In this document: positions 1 to 10,664 of the stretch, one piece after another
Numbering within the stretch: position 1 is the first letter of the stretch
Layout: every line of letters starts with the position of its first letter
Assembly (NCBI RefSeq): GCF_037176765.1
Contig: NC_090024.1
Span: 55,410,361-55,474,360 of the forward strand
Source: Anolis sagrei
Taxonomy: Eukaryota; Chordata; Lepidosauria; Squamata; Anolidae
Reading direction: 5' to 3'
Length of the DNA: 64,000 nucleotides
The notes under the pieces: generated by a model
Told to the model about the DNA's origin: nothing
The model's input: the letters and a program-made list of their open reading frames with translations, nothing else
Databases searched by the model: none
Program-made: the position numbers and the translations under genes

Positions 1-1400
1 CCCTGGGGACTTGAACTCATTTAGAGTGGCCAGGTATTCCTGGACGACTTCTTTCCCAATTTGGGGTTGGATGTCCTCCAATCCCTCATCCACTCCATCT
101 TGCTGAGGTTGAAGACTCTCTTTTTGTGAGAAGACCGAGGCAAAGAAGGCATTAAGTAGTTCTGCCTTTTCCCTATCCCCTGTCAGCATTGCCCCATCTT
201 CTCCTCGAAGAGGTCCTATCGCCTCCTTGTTTTTCCTTTTTCTACTGACATAAGAATAGAAGCCCTTTTTATTGTTTTTAATGTCCCTGGCAAGTCTGAG
301 CTCGTTTTTTGCTTTAGCTTTGCGGACCTTTTCCCTACAGGTGTTGGCTATTTGTTTGAATTCTTCTTTGGTGATTTCTCCCTTTTTCCACTTCTTGTGC
401 ATGTCTCTTTTGTGTCTTAGCACAGTTAGAAGTTCTTTGGACATCCATTCTGGCTTCTTTGCACTTGTCCTATTTTTTGTCTTTGTTGGCACGGTTTGCA
501 ATTGCGCCTTGAGTATTTCACTCTTGAGAAATTCCCATCCATCCGTAGCTCCCTTGTCTTTTAGTATCTGTGTCCACTGAATGCTGCTCAGCGTTTCCTT
601 CATTTTTTGGAAATCAGCTCTCCTAAAGTCCAAAATGCGGGTTTGACTTGTCTTAGTTTCGGCCTTCCTTTGTACCTCAAATTGCAGGAGCACATGGTCA
701 CTTGCCTCTAAGGATCCTACCACTTCGACCGCATCGATCAGGTCCTCCGCATTTGTTAGGATGAGATCAAGAGTAGCCAATCCCCTTGTTGCCTCTTCTA
801 CCTTCTGGACCATGAAATTGTCTGCAAGGCAAGCGAGTTTGTTTTCCAGCAAATATCGGGATAGTTGAAATCGCCCATGACTACTACATCTCTTCTCTGT
901 GCCTGTTTGGTCAACTGTTGGCAGAAGACTTCATCAAGTTCTTCCTCCTGGCTTGGGGGTCTGTAGTAGACGCCTACAACGACATCTTTTTGAGTCCCAG
1001 TTCCCTTGATTCTTATCCAGATGATTTCAAGCTGGTTTCCCAGATTGCTGTCTTGAATTTCTTCTGCAGCATAAGAGTTTTTGACATATAAGGCTACTCC
1101 GCCTCCTCTCCCCTTTGTTCGGTTTCTGTGAAAGAGGTTATACCCCTCGATATCTACATTCCAGCGATAGGAGTCATCCCACCAGGTTTCAGTGATGGCT
1201 ATGATATCATATTTGTGGTGTTGTGCTAGAAGTTGGAGTTCGTCTTGTTTATTTCCCATGCTCTGTGCATTAGTGTAAAGACATGTGAGCCCCTGGGATC
1301 TTCCCTTGAGCTGTTTAATTGGGATTATTGTGCTTTTGGTACTTGGTCCTTGTTGTGTTTGTGCAGCCCTCCATTTAGCCTTCTGGCGATTCCCAGACAT
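1..1400 (-). CDS. CR1 LINE ORF2 (endonuclease-reverse transcriptase), N-terminal part with one frame break
   Basis: The frame from 1400 down to 798 encodes about 200 residues. These include the AP-endonuclease motifs LYTNAQSMGNK (Asn), AITETWWDD (Glu), VYYRPP and VVMGDFNYPDICW (Asp/Asn). After DICWKTNSL the frame shifts near 840-830. The correct CR1 continuation (LADNFMVQKVEEATRG, then TLDLILTNAEDL and SDHVLLQFEV) is in another frame and stays open as far as I could read to base 1. A short deletion relative to typical CR1 at DICW is the likely cause. The RT domain lies outside the window. It codes for the target-nicking and reverse-transcribing enzyme of the LINE. Confidence 0.82.
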
Positions 1401-1450
1401 TATGGGTAAAGTAGTGTTCGCAAGGCTGTTGTCCCCCTCCCCTGGTGGAC

Positions 1451-2713
1451 CTAGTTTAAAGTGCGTCTAATGAGGTTTGCGAGTCTGTGAGCAAAAAGGT
1501 GTTTTCCTACTTGTGTGAGATGCACCCCATCCCTTGCCAGTAGGCCATCCTCCTGGAATAGCAGGCCATGGTCGAGGAAGCCAAAGCGTTCCTCCTGACA
1601 CCATTTTCTAAGCCAGTCATTGACCTGTACTATTTTTCTGGCTCTTGTGGGTCCGTGTCTTACAACAGGGAGGAGGGATGAAAAGACCACCTGTACATTA
1701 CATTCTTTTAGCATTGCTCCTAGAGCTCGAAAATAATTTGTGATCTTTTGAAACGTATGCCTTGCAGTATCATTGGTTCCTACATGAATCAACATGAGGG
1801 GAGGACGGTGATAGGGCTTGAGGAGCCTGGTGAGCCTCTGAGTGATATGGTGTATTTTTGCCCCCGGTAGGCAGCATATTTCTCGAGCCATCCCATCTGG
1901 TCTGGAAATGACAGCTTCCGTTCCTCTAAGGAGGGAGTCGCCTACTACCAAGACCTGTTTACTTTCAGGAATGACAGGGCCCCTTTTGTGCAATGTAGTG
2001 TGTAGGTCTCCAGAAAAGTGATCCTGTTGGTGTGAATTGTGTAGGTGAAAAGTGTTGTCCTCCTCCTCGACATCCCCGGTGCATTCGTCAAGGACAATCC
2101 ATTGAGATTCGTCCAAGAGCCTATGGTTCTCCTGTATGTGTTCCTGTTGCTCCTGGTCTATGGTTGGGGATGGTACACCTGCACGATTGTGCAAGTGTGA
2201 ATGTTGTGAAGTGTTGTCCCAGTCAGGGCTATCCCCTGCACACTGATCAAGGATAAGCCACTGATCAGTATCTAAGCCATTCTGGTCTTCCCCAATATGT
2301 TGTGTTTCTTGGTCAGGTGCTAGTTGTGTGAGAATTTGGAATCTATTGTGTAACTGCAGCTGAGCGGAAGTATTCTGAGGAGGCTTCCGGGTCCTATGTG
2401 TCCTTCTAAGGGTGACATTTCTCCAATCCTGAGGGTTGTCCACATCTGAGGTGCTGTTCTGTTGAGCCTCCCCGTAATGTTGGTGTGATATGGGCTGCGT
2501 GTCTAGGCCAGTGTGGTGTGTGGTGTCTAAGAACAGCTCGAGTTCCTGAATGTCCTTAAGGGTCTTAATACGGTCCTCGAGTTGTCGTATCCTGTGTTCC
2601 ATGCGAGTGATCTGTGTACACTTGGGGCAGATGTAATTGAGTAATTGTAGTGTGAAAAAGCTGAACATGCCACAGCTTGTGCATGAGACGGGAAGTTTTC
2701 GTGTTTGTTCCAT
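1451..2713 (-). CDS. CR1 LINE ORF1 protein (zinc finger, coiled coil, GDSL-type esterase)
   Basis: This is an uninterrupted 420-residue frame. The N-terminus has two CxxC pairs (CTSC near residue 11 and CPKC near residue 29), which look like a zinc finger. A charged heptad-like helix follows (about residues 38-60), and then a low-complexity Gln/His/Asp-rich middle. The C-terminal third has SGNH/GDSL-esterase blocks: VVGDSLLRG with the nucleophilic Ser, a LPGAKI block, HVGTNDTAR with the Gly/Asn pair, and DGVHLT with the Asp/His pair. CR1/L2 ORF1 proteins of this architecture are known; they bind nucleic acid, and the role of the esterase is unsettled. All catalytic blocks are present, so this ORF could still be functional. 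Confidence 0.88.
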   Translation of the reverse strand: MEQTRKLPVSCTSCGMFSFFTLQLLNYICPKCTQITRMEHRIRQLEDRIKTLKDIQELELFLDTTHHTGLDTQPISHQHYGEAQQNSTSDVDNPQDWRNVTLRRTHRTRKPPQNTSAQLQLHNRFQILTQLAPDQETQHIGEDQNGLDTDQWLILDQCAGDSPDWDNTSQHSHLHNRAGVPSPTIDQEQQEHIQENHRLLDESQWIVLDECTGDVEEEDNTFHLHNSHQQDHFSGDLHTTLHKRGPVIPESKQVLVVGDSLLRGTEAVISRPDGMAREICCLPGAKIHHITQRLTRLLKPYHRPPLMLIHVGTNDTARHTFQKITNYFRALGAMLKECNVQVVFSSLLPVVRHGPTRARKIVQVNDWLRKWCQEERFGFLDHGLLFQEDGLLARDGVHLTQVGKHLFAHRLANLIRRTLN

Positions 2714-2801
2714 CTGGAGGTTGCTAATGACCTCCTCTTGGTGTGTGTTTGATGTTGTCTGTATGCAGGGGTGAAAGTGTAGGTTACTGAGTGTACAAGT
2801 T

Positions 2802-3519
2802 CACTGGTTTATATAGGATAACCAGGAAGCCCCGCCTCCCAAACAAAGCAGTTAATTTTTAAACTCAGGAAGCCCCTCCTCTCAAACAGAGCAGTTAATT
2901 TTTAAACTCAGGAAGCCCCGCCTCTCAAACAAAGCAGCGCTGAAAACTGTTAAATTTAAACAAAGCTTACCCTGAAGCAGAAGGAAACAAAATGGGTTCC
3001 TGCTTCCTCAACTTCTGTGGAAAGCCCAGCTGCCCCTTGGGTTCAGACACTGGTTTATATAGGATAACCAGGAAGCCCCGCCTCCCAAACAAAGCAGTTA
3101 ATTTTTAAACTCAGGAAGCCCCTCCTCTCAAACAGAGCAGTTAATTTTTAAACTCAGGAAGCCCCGCCTCTCAAAGAAAGCAGCGCTGAAAGCTGTTAAA
3201 TTTAAAGAAGCTTACCCTGAAGCAGAAGGAAACAAAATGGGTTCCTGCTTCCTCAACTTCTGTGGAAAGCCCAGCTGCCCCTTGGGTTCAGACACTGGTT
3301 TATATAGGATAACCAGGAAGCCCCGCCTCTCAGACAAAGCAGTTAATTTTCAAACTCAGGAAGCCCCTCCCCTCAAACAGAGCAGTTAATTTTTAAACTC
3401 AGGAAGCCCCGCCTCTCAAAGAAAGCAGCGCTGAAAGCTGTTAAATTGAAACAAAGCTTACCCTGAAGCAGAAGGAAACAAAATGGGTTCCTGCTTCCTC
3501 AACTTCTGTGGAAAGCCCA
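2802..3519 (-). repeat. Three tandem ~245-bp monomers at the CR1 5' end
   Basis: Near-identical units start at 2802, 3048 and 3293 (spacings 246 and 245). The third is cut off at 3519, where unrelated sequence begins. Each unit carries two or three blocks with a GC box (GAGGCGGGGCTTCC on the minus strand) alternating with the A/T-rich word AAAAATTAACTGC. The units sit immediately upstream of CR1 ORF1 on the same strand. By analogy with the monomers of rodent L1 this looks like a tandem promoter; that function is inference. Confidence 0.8.
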
Positions 3520-4060
3520 CATACAATGTTACAACTTGCCATTGCAAGTGTTAAATTAGCACGGTTCTATTAATTTTCTTGGCCCTTGGAAAGCCAGATT
3601 ATTCACCTTTCTATTTAATAATCATAATCATAATTTTATTTCTTACTTCCCTCTCCTCATGGCTAAAACACATAATCATGGCTAAAGCACATAATAATTT
3701 AAAAACACTCGATAGAATACACTTATTAAAACTTTTTTCCCCTCAAGGACTGACCTTGGCTGATATAAGTGATACAGGGAAAGAGGATAATGACATTCAG
3801 TGCAATTACTAACCTGCCTATCAGCCTAATTCTCTGGCATGTTGCTAGAAACTTTGGGATGGGAGGAAGGGTCTCCTTGAGTAGAGCTCCTCACCATGTT
3901 CCCCTTGCCACAGGGTAGGGCAGGAAAGGCACCAGCCCCATGAGCTGGCCTAGACCAATAACTTTCCTGAATCCCACAAGGGGAACTCCTCTGTTACTAA
4001 TGCCAAAGAGATCTTAGTAAATGCTGGTAACTTCAAAGTGGGACTTTTGCAATGTGCTGT
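3520..4060. other. Intergenic sequence, no feature recognised
   Basis: A/T-rich single-copy-looking DNA between the CR1 5' end and an old L2 fragment. I see no gene or clear repeat. Confidence 0.5.
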
Positions 4061-4064
4061 ACAT

Positions 4065-4625
4065 TGGGCTACCACTGTACCAATTTCAGAAACTTGATTT
4101 ATTTCAAAACATGACATACAGATTGGTTACAAAAACATCTAGGAGTGAGAATATTACACCTATACCAAAATCACTCAATTGGCTTCCAATTAGATTCTAG
4201 GCAAAATACAAAGTGTTGGTTGTGACTGCTAAAGCGGTACATCACCTTTGGTTCACTAGGTTTTTTGGACTTCAGCTCCCAGAATTAATTACCAGTTGAC
4301 AAGCTGGCCAGAGCTTCTGTGAATCAAGGTTCCAAAGACCTGAGGACCAAAGGTTGGACATTACTGCCCTCCATGATTTGGGTCCAGGCTACCTACAGGA
4401 TTGCCTTCTCTTGTATAATCTGCTGAGCTGCTCTTGTTCACAGTTACATCAACCAGCCAGAACCCAACTGGCAATCCAGAGGACATTTTCATTGGCTGCC
4501 CCAAGACTGTAGGATGACCTGCCAGAAGATCTCCAAAAACTAAATGAACTGTCAAAATTAAGATGCGATTAAAGATTTATCTCTTCCGGCAGATCTACAG
4601 TTAATTTCAAAATATGAATTTTAAC
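4065..4625 (+). mobile_element. Old L2-like LINE 3' fragment with a MITE inserted
   Basis: Decayed plus-strand coding sequence of the L2 reverse-transcriptase C-terminus. Pieces such as ITPIPKSLNWLPI-like and AAPRLWDDLPEDLQ-like reading are recognisable, then a non-coding tail. It is interrupted at about 4248-4372 by a short inverted-repeat element. The same family, equally decayed, recurs at 57040-57870. Confidence 0.6.
4248..4372. mobile_element. Short TIR MITE (ACCTTTGGT ends)
   Basis: The ends are imperfect inverted repeats: ACCTTTGGTTCACTAGGT at the left against the complement of GACCTGAGGACCAAAGGT at the right. It carries the 'ttggacttcagctcccagaatt' type of core common to lizard MITEs. 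It splits the L2-like fragment. Superfamily not assigned. Confidence 0.5.
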
Positions 4626-5224
4626 TTTACATTTTATTAGTATTGGTGTTTTAACTTTTGTTCTGTGTATTTCATTGGTATTGTGTTTTATCTGTGTGTA
4701 TAGGAACAATATGCTGTAATTCCAACCAAAATAAGAGCTCTCTTTTAATATAGCATGGGACTGGTACATAACTGATAATATGAAAGTTGTACTAAAGTGA
4801 TGTTTGTCAAGCCATAAACTCGTTTCTTATCAACATGAGGCATATGCAACTCCATGCCTGTGTAAGGTAACTTCTTGTCTACCCCATGCTACTATTCAAA
4901 ATAGCCTCAATTAATGGTGATGCATTGGTATTACTTTTGAACCTACTTATTAAGCCTACTATAGGGTCTTATGTTGCTATTGTTGTTGCTTTAGTATTAG
5001 TATAATTATATTTATACCTCACTTTTCTCCCTTGATAGAAACCCAAAGTTTCCTTCATCATCAAAGCATCATCCCCAAAAGCTTTCCATTATCTGACCAA
5101 ACACATAAAAGTTTTAAGGCTTCAGATTGGGGCTATAAGGTTAATGTGCAACTGATGTGCAAATGGTGGTGTGAAAGGGCCATAACAGATGACTGATATT
5201 GATAGAATAGCTATCATGAATTTT

Positions 5225-5810
5225 CAGTTATTTATTTATTTATTTATTTATTTTACTATATTTATATCTGGTTACTTATGATGCTTATGATCCCAAGGAA
5301 GGCTGAGCAAAGGAAGATAGATGCTTTTGAACTGTGGTGCCGGAGGAAAGTTCTGAGAGTGCCTTGGACTGCAAGAAGATCCAACCAGTCCATACTTCAG
5401 GAAATAAACCCCAACTGTTCTTTGGAGGGAAGGATAGTAGAGACAAAGTTGAAGTACTTTGGCCACATCATGAGGAGACAGGAAAGCTTACAGAAGACAA
5501 TTATGCTGGGGAAGATGGAAGGAAAAAGGAAGAGGGGCCGACCAAGGGCAAGATGGATGGATGGCATCCTTGAAGTGACTGACTTGACTCTGAAGGAGCT
5601 GGGGGAGGTGACGGCCGACAGGGAGCTCTGGCATGGGCTGGTCCATGAGGTCACGAAGAGTCGGAAATGACTGAACAAATGAACAGCAAATATCTGGTTC
5701 TCTCTTACCTAAGGAGGACTCAGAGCGGCTTACAACATGGCAATATTAAATGCCGCATATACAATCAAATAAAATGAGACACAGTAATACATTTAAATGT
5801 ATGAAGTTAA
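5225..5810 (-). mobile_element. L2 3' tail (minus) interrupted by a BovB insertion
   Basis: A (TTTA)n run at 5229-5253, then the TTTATATC word, then after the BovB insertion 'ggaggactcagagcggcttacaacatgg' type sequence at 5712-5745. This is the reverse complement of the usual L2 tail (agccgctctgagtcc...aaataaataaa) seen elsewhere in this window. Confidence 0.6.
5274..5689 (+). mobile_element. RTE-BovB LINE, 5'-truncated 3' end
   Basis: One reading frame (5278-5670) encodes the C-terminal end of the BovB ORF2: AEQRKIDAFELWCRRKVLRVPW, ARRSNQSIL, LKYFGHIMRR, GKRKRGRPRARWMDG, then VHEVTKSRK and the stop. The BovB 3' terminus (gtcggaaatgactgaac) follows. A direct repeat ATATCTGGTT at 5264-5273 and 5690-5699 brackets the element and is a target-site duplication in the L2 tail. 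The frame is open over its full 130 codons, so the insertion is fairly recent. Confidence 0.88.
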
Positions 5811-5837
5811 CTTTTTGTGGGAATAGATATTGCAAGC

Positions 5838-5975
5838 AGGAGTGCGGAAAATACAGTACTCTAGATGTTGTTGGATTGCAGCTCCCAGCATTCCTACCCA
5901 CTGACAATGCTGTTTGAGCTAATGGGAGTTGCTACTCAACAATATTAGGATGGTCACAATGTATCTACCCTTGCT
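5838..5975. mobile_element. Short MITE ('gttggattgcagctcccagc' family)
   Basis: It shares its core and ends (ctctagatgttgttggattgc... gagttgctactcaacaatatt) with the sequence at 33590-33715, so it is an interspersed family. The exact ends are uncertain. Confidence 0.5.
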
Positions 5976-6028
5976 AAACACCTGCAAACAGCAAATTTTT
6001 GTGAAAGAAGAGAATGAAGACTTGATAG

Positions 6029-6550
6029 TAGGGCTGTCCAACCACGGAAAAATTTGTTTCTAAATTCAATTCGTTTTTAGGGGGTTTTTGCGTTTCGTTT
6101 TTTAAAAGAATTCCGAAATTTTTCTTTTAAAAAGTTAGATATTTACGAAATTTCAGAAATTACGAAACAATTTCGAAACAATAACGAATCGATTCGTTAA
6201 TGGCGGACGCGATTGCGCAATACGCTAAAAAAACCCTCCAAATGGGACAGGGGGAACTTCTGAAGCTTCCCTCTCCCTCTGTTGTTGACTGTTGGTGTGA
6301 TAATTTATTTTTTATCACTGATAAACAACGACTATAAAACTTGCACCAGACATACGGAAATAATAACGAAATAATAACAAAATAATAACGAAACAATTTC
6401 GAAACAATTACGAAACAATTACGAAACGAATTGGAAAAATTCGTTTCATTTTTTAGTTGCTCCTGAATGGTTCAATATCGCTTCGTTATAAATAAAAATA
6501 ACGAATTAATAACGAATTACGAAATTAACGAACAAAACCGCCCAGCCCTA
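6029..6550. mobile_element. hAT-type nonautonomous transposon, 522 bp, perfect 8-bp TSD
   Basis: Terminal inverted repeats TAGGGCTG...CAGCCCTA are flanked on both sides by the identical 8-mer CTTGATAG (6021-6028 and 6551-6558). The interior is A/T-rich and full of the words ACGAAA, AACGAA and TTCGTT on both strands, giving a largely self-complementary element. It has no transposase frame. The TSD length and the T at position 2 with A at position 7 fit the hAT superfamily. Confidence 0.85.
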
Positions 6551-6559
6551 CTTGATAGG

Positions 6560-9500
6560 GATTTGTGCAATGGCAGATCACAAACCCTGAAGTATTTATT
6601 TAATTAGATTCTCCTTTTTAAGGGCAATATTATCCTCTTTGTACCATTGTTCCTATCAGTGATTGATATCTGGAAACAACTATCGGTGAAAAGACCAGCT
6701 ATGTTCAAAAGAAAACCTTTGCTAATGTCTATATAGGGCGGTTTGGATAGAGGTATCTTGAAACATGTCCATAATGAGCCACTATTATTTTCAAGACCTT
6801 TAGCAGATTAAACCTTTCGTGAATCCCATACTGGAATATTTTTTGGCATCCTCCCCAGCAGACATGAAACAGCAGCACTGTTCTTTTCCCAGTAAGAGAT
6901 GCTACAGTAAATAGGGCACTGTCTGAATTTGATGAAGAGCAACGAGGAACACTTCACTGATTTCAGTAGACTTTAGATTGGGTCACGCATTTCTAAGATC
7001 CTTTCAGATGGGACAGGTCTTATGATAATCATGTTCAAAATTGCCCTGTGTTCTCAAGGCTGCTCTTTGTCTTGTTTTCTTGTAGGAAAGTGCAGGGGAG
7101 ATCACGCAAATTGAATTTATTTAGAGCGTGACTACATTAATTTCTATTAAGATGTTTGCTTTGCTTGTCTTCCTTTTCTCGGGGAGCCACACTCTGTGTG
7201 AAAGCATGGCCTCATGGGGTTTGAATTTGTAACTAATGTAAGCCAGATGGTCCACTTGGAGTAGTTTTCAAAAAGTCTGGATTGTGGAACAAAAAAAGAT
7301 AATCATGAAAGCAAGAGAAGATATGGCATGTACTTCTCTTGTGAAAAGCATGGGGTTATTAAATGTGGCAGTTAAAGGGATGTAGTTAATGGGAATGGTA
7401 CTAAGGGCAAGGAACCCAGACCCTTTCCAAAGCCATGATGCCTGCGTTGTCAACTTGATAAATTTATAAAGAGGATCTTTTGCAGAGATGTACTGATTTT
7501 CCCCAAATGTCTAAGTTCTATTTTGGACATCTTTCTAGTTCAACAAAAAGAATGCATCCCCAAAGAATACAATACAAAACAGGTCCCAATATAAATAGTT
7601 GCATACATGACAAATGGGAGATATTCTGTTTGGTAGTCTATGTGATTGATCAATTGTTTGGTGATGGGTCATGGAGTATGACAGTCACCACTATTAAGAG
7701 TACATTAAGCGCATTCACATTTCTACCTAGCTTTAAAAACCAAAGCAGTTAACCTAGAGCAAGATTTGAGTTAATTTAGGATTCTAATTACAGTATGAAC
7801 CTCATATCTGCATGACAGGGGTCTGCAGTTCCATTTATCCATATCTAACAAAATGTGTCATCTATATGCATTTTTAGATCCTCCAGTATGACTCCTTGAT
7901 ATTTTTCAGCAGGACGTACTTCATTTCAATGGGGTTAGCTATTATCCAAGGTTCTGAATGTCCTCACAAAGTTCAGTAACATATTCCTCAGAAACACAAG
8001 AATTGTACTGTAATTTCACTGGTTTTCTATTTATTTGAAAATGCTGAGTCTTGAGCTGAAACCCAGGGAAATGGTTGAATCTAATACAGTATGGAGTTGA
8101 ACAAATCAGGTAAGTACAATCTCTGCCTGGACCTGAGGAGGCAGGATGGCTGTGGGGATGCCTTCTGGGATCACGAATTGCAATCTCCATTGCCTCCAAA
8201 TCTACAGAGGTTTGGATTTTCCAGTATTTTTTAAACCTGGAATAAATATTTCCTATGGCACATATGTGGCTGTGTAAATGGGGCCTGACATGGCTATGCT
8301 TTTTTGTAACTGTTCTTGTCTTTAGCAAAATGATACTGCTTATTTAGTTCCCTATTGTGAATTGCTTTTAGTTACTTTTAGTTACTCTTCTCTTGGCATT
8401 TCAAAACAAAAGAAGTATATATGTTTTAAATTGCATACTAATGCTCTTATGTCCAACTGTTTTGAGTCCCTTTTTAGGAGATAAAGTAATAATAAGTATA
8501 ATAATCACTGACTTTCTTAGCAATTCCACAAAAGCTGTATCAACTCTTTTCTCAAAATCTGGGACACTACTTTCCTACTAACATTGGAATAAAGATGTTG
8601 ATGACTGAATCACAACATGACATTATGATGCCATTTATGGTGTCACAAATGGAATAGTTTCTGTGCTGACAGAGGGAGAGACTGTTAACAGCAAGTTTGA
8701 GCCAGAGCACAATCAAGATGGACCTACATGGTGAGGAGTAGGTTTTTTGAGGGCTATTATAAAGGAGGAATGATTTAAAGGATTTATAACATTTATTGTC
8801 TCCTTGTAACCTTTCCAAAATTCAGGACTGTTAATATACATTTGGAACATCTTGCCCTTTATGTGTGATTATCTTGGCAGATTTTTGTGAAAGTATTGGA
8901 GAGGGAGATCTGTTGGTTTAGATCCAGGATCTGCATTTCTCCCTAGTAGAATAATTCTGCTTTCCAAAGGTCCTTCTGTTTGATTTTGGGAAAACCTTCA
9001 CCATCCCCAAATTGTCCCTCAGCTTATCTATTCCTCCCTTGAGTCCTCATGTGACATTTTCATGGAGAGCTACTGTAGAAGAGGGGGAGCCCAGCTTGAG
9101 CCTGTCTATATCTCTTGGAATATTTTTAGAGAATGATCAGGTTTTGATCCTTCTAGGGTGTCCAATCTCATTTTGTTATGTGTAAGTTCCAGGAGTGACA
9201 GCCATATGACTTCTCATTTTTGTAGTTGAGTGGGTTGTGCCCATTGGCTTTCCTAGCCTGATATAATTTATGGTCACCTAAATGTATGCACATATGCTTG
9301 GTAGCAAGACTTGCACTTCTCTTTTATTTGGAGTGTGCAGTTATGTGTACACAATGACTGTTGTGTATTTTCAATCCAACAATAAAAAAATTATTTTACA
9401 CTTGAAAAGACATGCCTGAATCTGGGATATGGACATCATACTGTAAGTACATTCAATACTTCAAATACTATACCACAATGGCTCCTGGGCTTATGTGCCT

Positions 9501-9690
9501 TTTAGCAAATAATAAGTAAGCTATGTGAATTGCTGAGAGAAAATATCTGATTAATTTAAACCATTCGTGCAACAGGAATGCTGTGACACCACAATAGCAT
9601 TGCCATTTTAGTGTCTTCAGGGACATAAAACCACAAGAACAAACACTTGAAATTACTGAGAGGTAAACATAATAAAATGGTGGTACTCTT
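6560..9690. other. Intergenic single-copy-looking DNA
   Basis: No gene, RNA gene or confident repeat was recognised. The reading frames in it are short, lack domain signatures and have no plausible splice context. Confidence 0.5.
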
Positions 9691-9699
9691 TGTAAGGCT

Positions 9700-10662
9700 G
9701 TTGTTGTTTGCCTTTGAGTCATATTTATGGCAATCCTAAAGTAAATCACTGGGGTTTCTTGGTAAGATATGATCAGAGGAGTTTTGCTATTACCCTCCCC
9801 TGAGGCTGAGAAAGTGTGCCCGAGGTCACAGTAGATTTTTGTGGCTAAGTGGGGATTTCAGCCATAATCCCCTAGAGAAGTGTTTCTCAACTTTCCTAAT
9901 GCCACAGCCCCTTAATACAGTTCCTCAAGCTGTGGTGACCCCCAACCATAAAATTATTTTGTTCCTACTTCATAACTGTAATTTTGCTATAGTTATGAAT
10001 TGTATTGTAAATATCTGATATGCAGGATGTCTTTTCATTCACTGGACCAAATCTGGCACAAATGCCCAGTATGCCCAAATTTGAATACTGGTGGGGTTGG
10101 GGGGGGGGGTTTGATTTTTTGTCATTTGTGAGATGTAGCTGCTGAGATTTATAGTTAACCTAAAATGAAAGAGCATTCTGGATGATGGAATTGAACCAAA
10201 CTTGGCACACAGAACTTCCATGACCAACAGAAAATACTGGAAGGGTTTGGTGGGCATTAATCTTGAGTTTGGAGTTGTAGTTCACCTACATCCAGAGAGT
10301 ACTGTAGACTCGAGCAATGGTATATCTGGATCAAACTGGGCATGAATACTCAATATATCCAAATGTGAACACTAGTGGAATTTGGAGAAAATAGACCTTG
10401 CCATTTGGGAGTTGTAGTTACTGGGATTTATAGTACACCTACAAGCAAAGAGCATTCTGAAACCCACCAATGATAGAATTTGGCCAAACTTCCCACAGAG
10501 AACCCCCATAACCAACAGAAAATACTGTGTTTTCTGATGGTCTTTGGTAACCCCTCTTATACCCCCCCCCCGGTGACCCCCTCAGGGGCACCAACCCCCA
10601 GGTTGGGAAATGCTGCCTTAGAGCCCTAGCCCAGCCCTTAACCACTACATCATATTGACTCT
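9700..10662 (-). mobile_element. tRNA-derived SINE (minus), split by a hAT element
   Basis: The left part (9700-9877) reads gttgttgtttgcctttgag... gaggctgagaaagtgtgcccgaggtcac, and the right part (10616-10662) reads ccttaaccactacatcat. Together they form one minus-strand SINE whose 3' end resembles the BovB terminus, as in squamate SINEs. The 738-bp hAT element sits in the middle with a TSD. Exact outer ends are approximate. Confidence 0.65.
9878..10615 (+). mobile_element. hAT (Buster/SPIN-like) nonautonomous transposon, copy A
   Basis: It starts AAGTGTTTCTCAAC (first base mutated from C) and ends with the complementary GGTTGGGAAATGCTG. Flanking 8-mers are CCCTAGAG (9870-9877) and CCTTAGAG (10616-10623), 7 of 8 matching. 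The interior alternates 'cacctacaa... aagagcattctga' and 'ttgggagttgtagt' blocks. The same element occurs at 54419-55160 and, reversed and longer, at 12091-13054; a partial copy lies near 23830-24240. Confidence 0.82.
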
Positions 10663-10664
10663 GG

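Larger units (their letters stand above)
1..3519 (-). mobile_element. CR1-clade LINE, 5' portion (continues past window start)
   Basis: On the minus strand this reads in order: tandem 5' monomers (3519-2802), a short leader, ORF1 (2713-1451), and ORF2 beginning at 1400 and running to the window edge. ORF2 has the apurinic endonuclease domain followed by the linker that leads into reverse transcriptase; the last codons visible (about 50-1) read EYLATLNEFKSPG, which sits just before the RT domain in CR1 proteins. The 5' end is present, which is rare because most CR1 copies are 5'-truncated, so this is a young, long copy. No host gene is seen in this interval. Confidence 0.88.

Noticed and set aside
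2032-2256. Plus-strand frame inside CR1
   Set aside because: Shadow of CR1 ORF1.
2802-3519. CRISPR-like or satellite array
   Set aside because: Units of 245 bp with no spacers, located at the head of a LINE in a vertebrate genome; better read as LINE 5' monomers.
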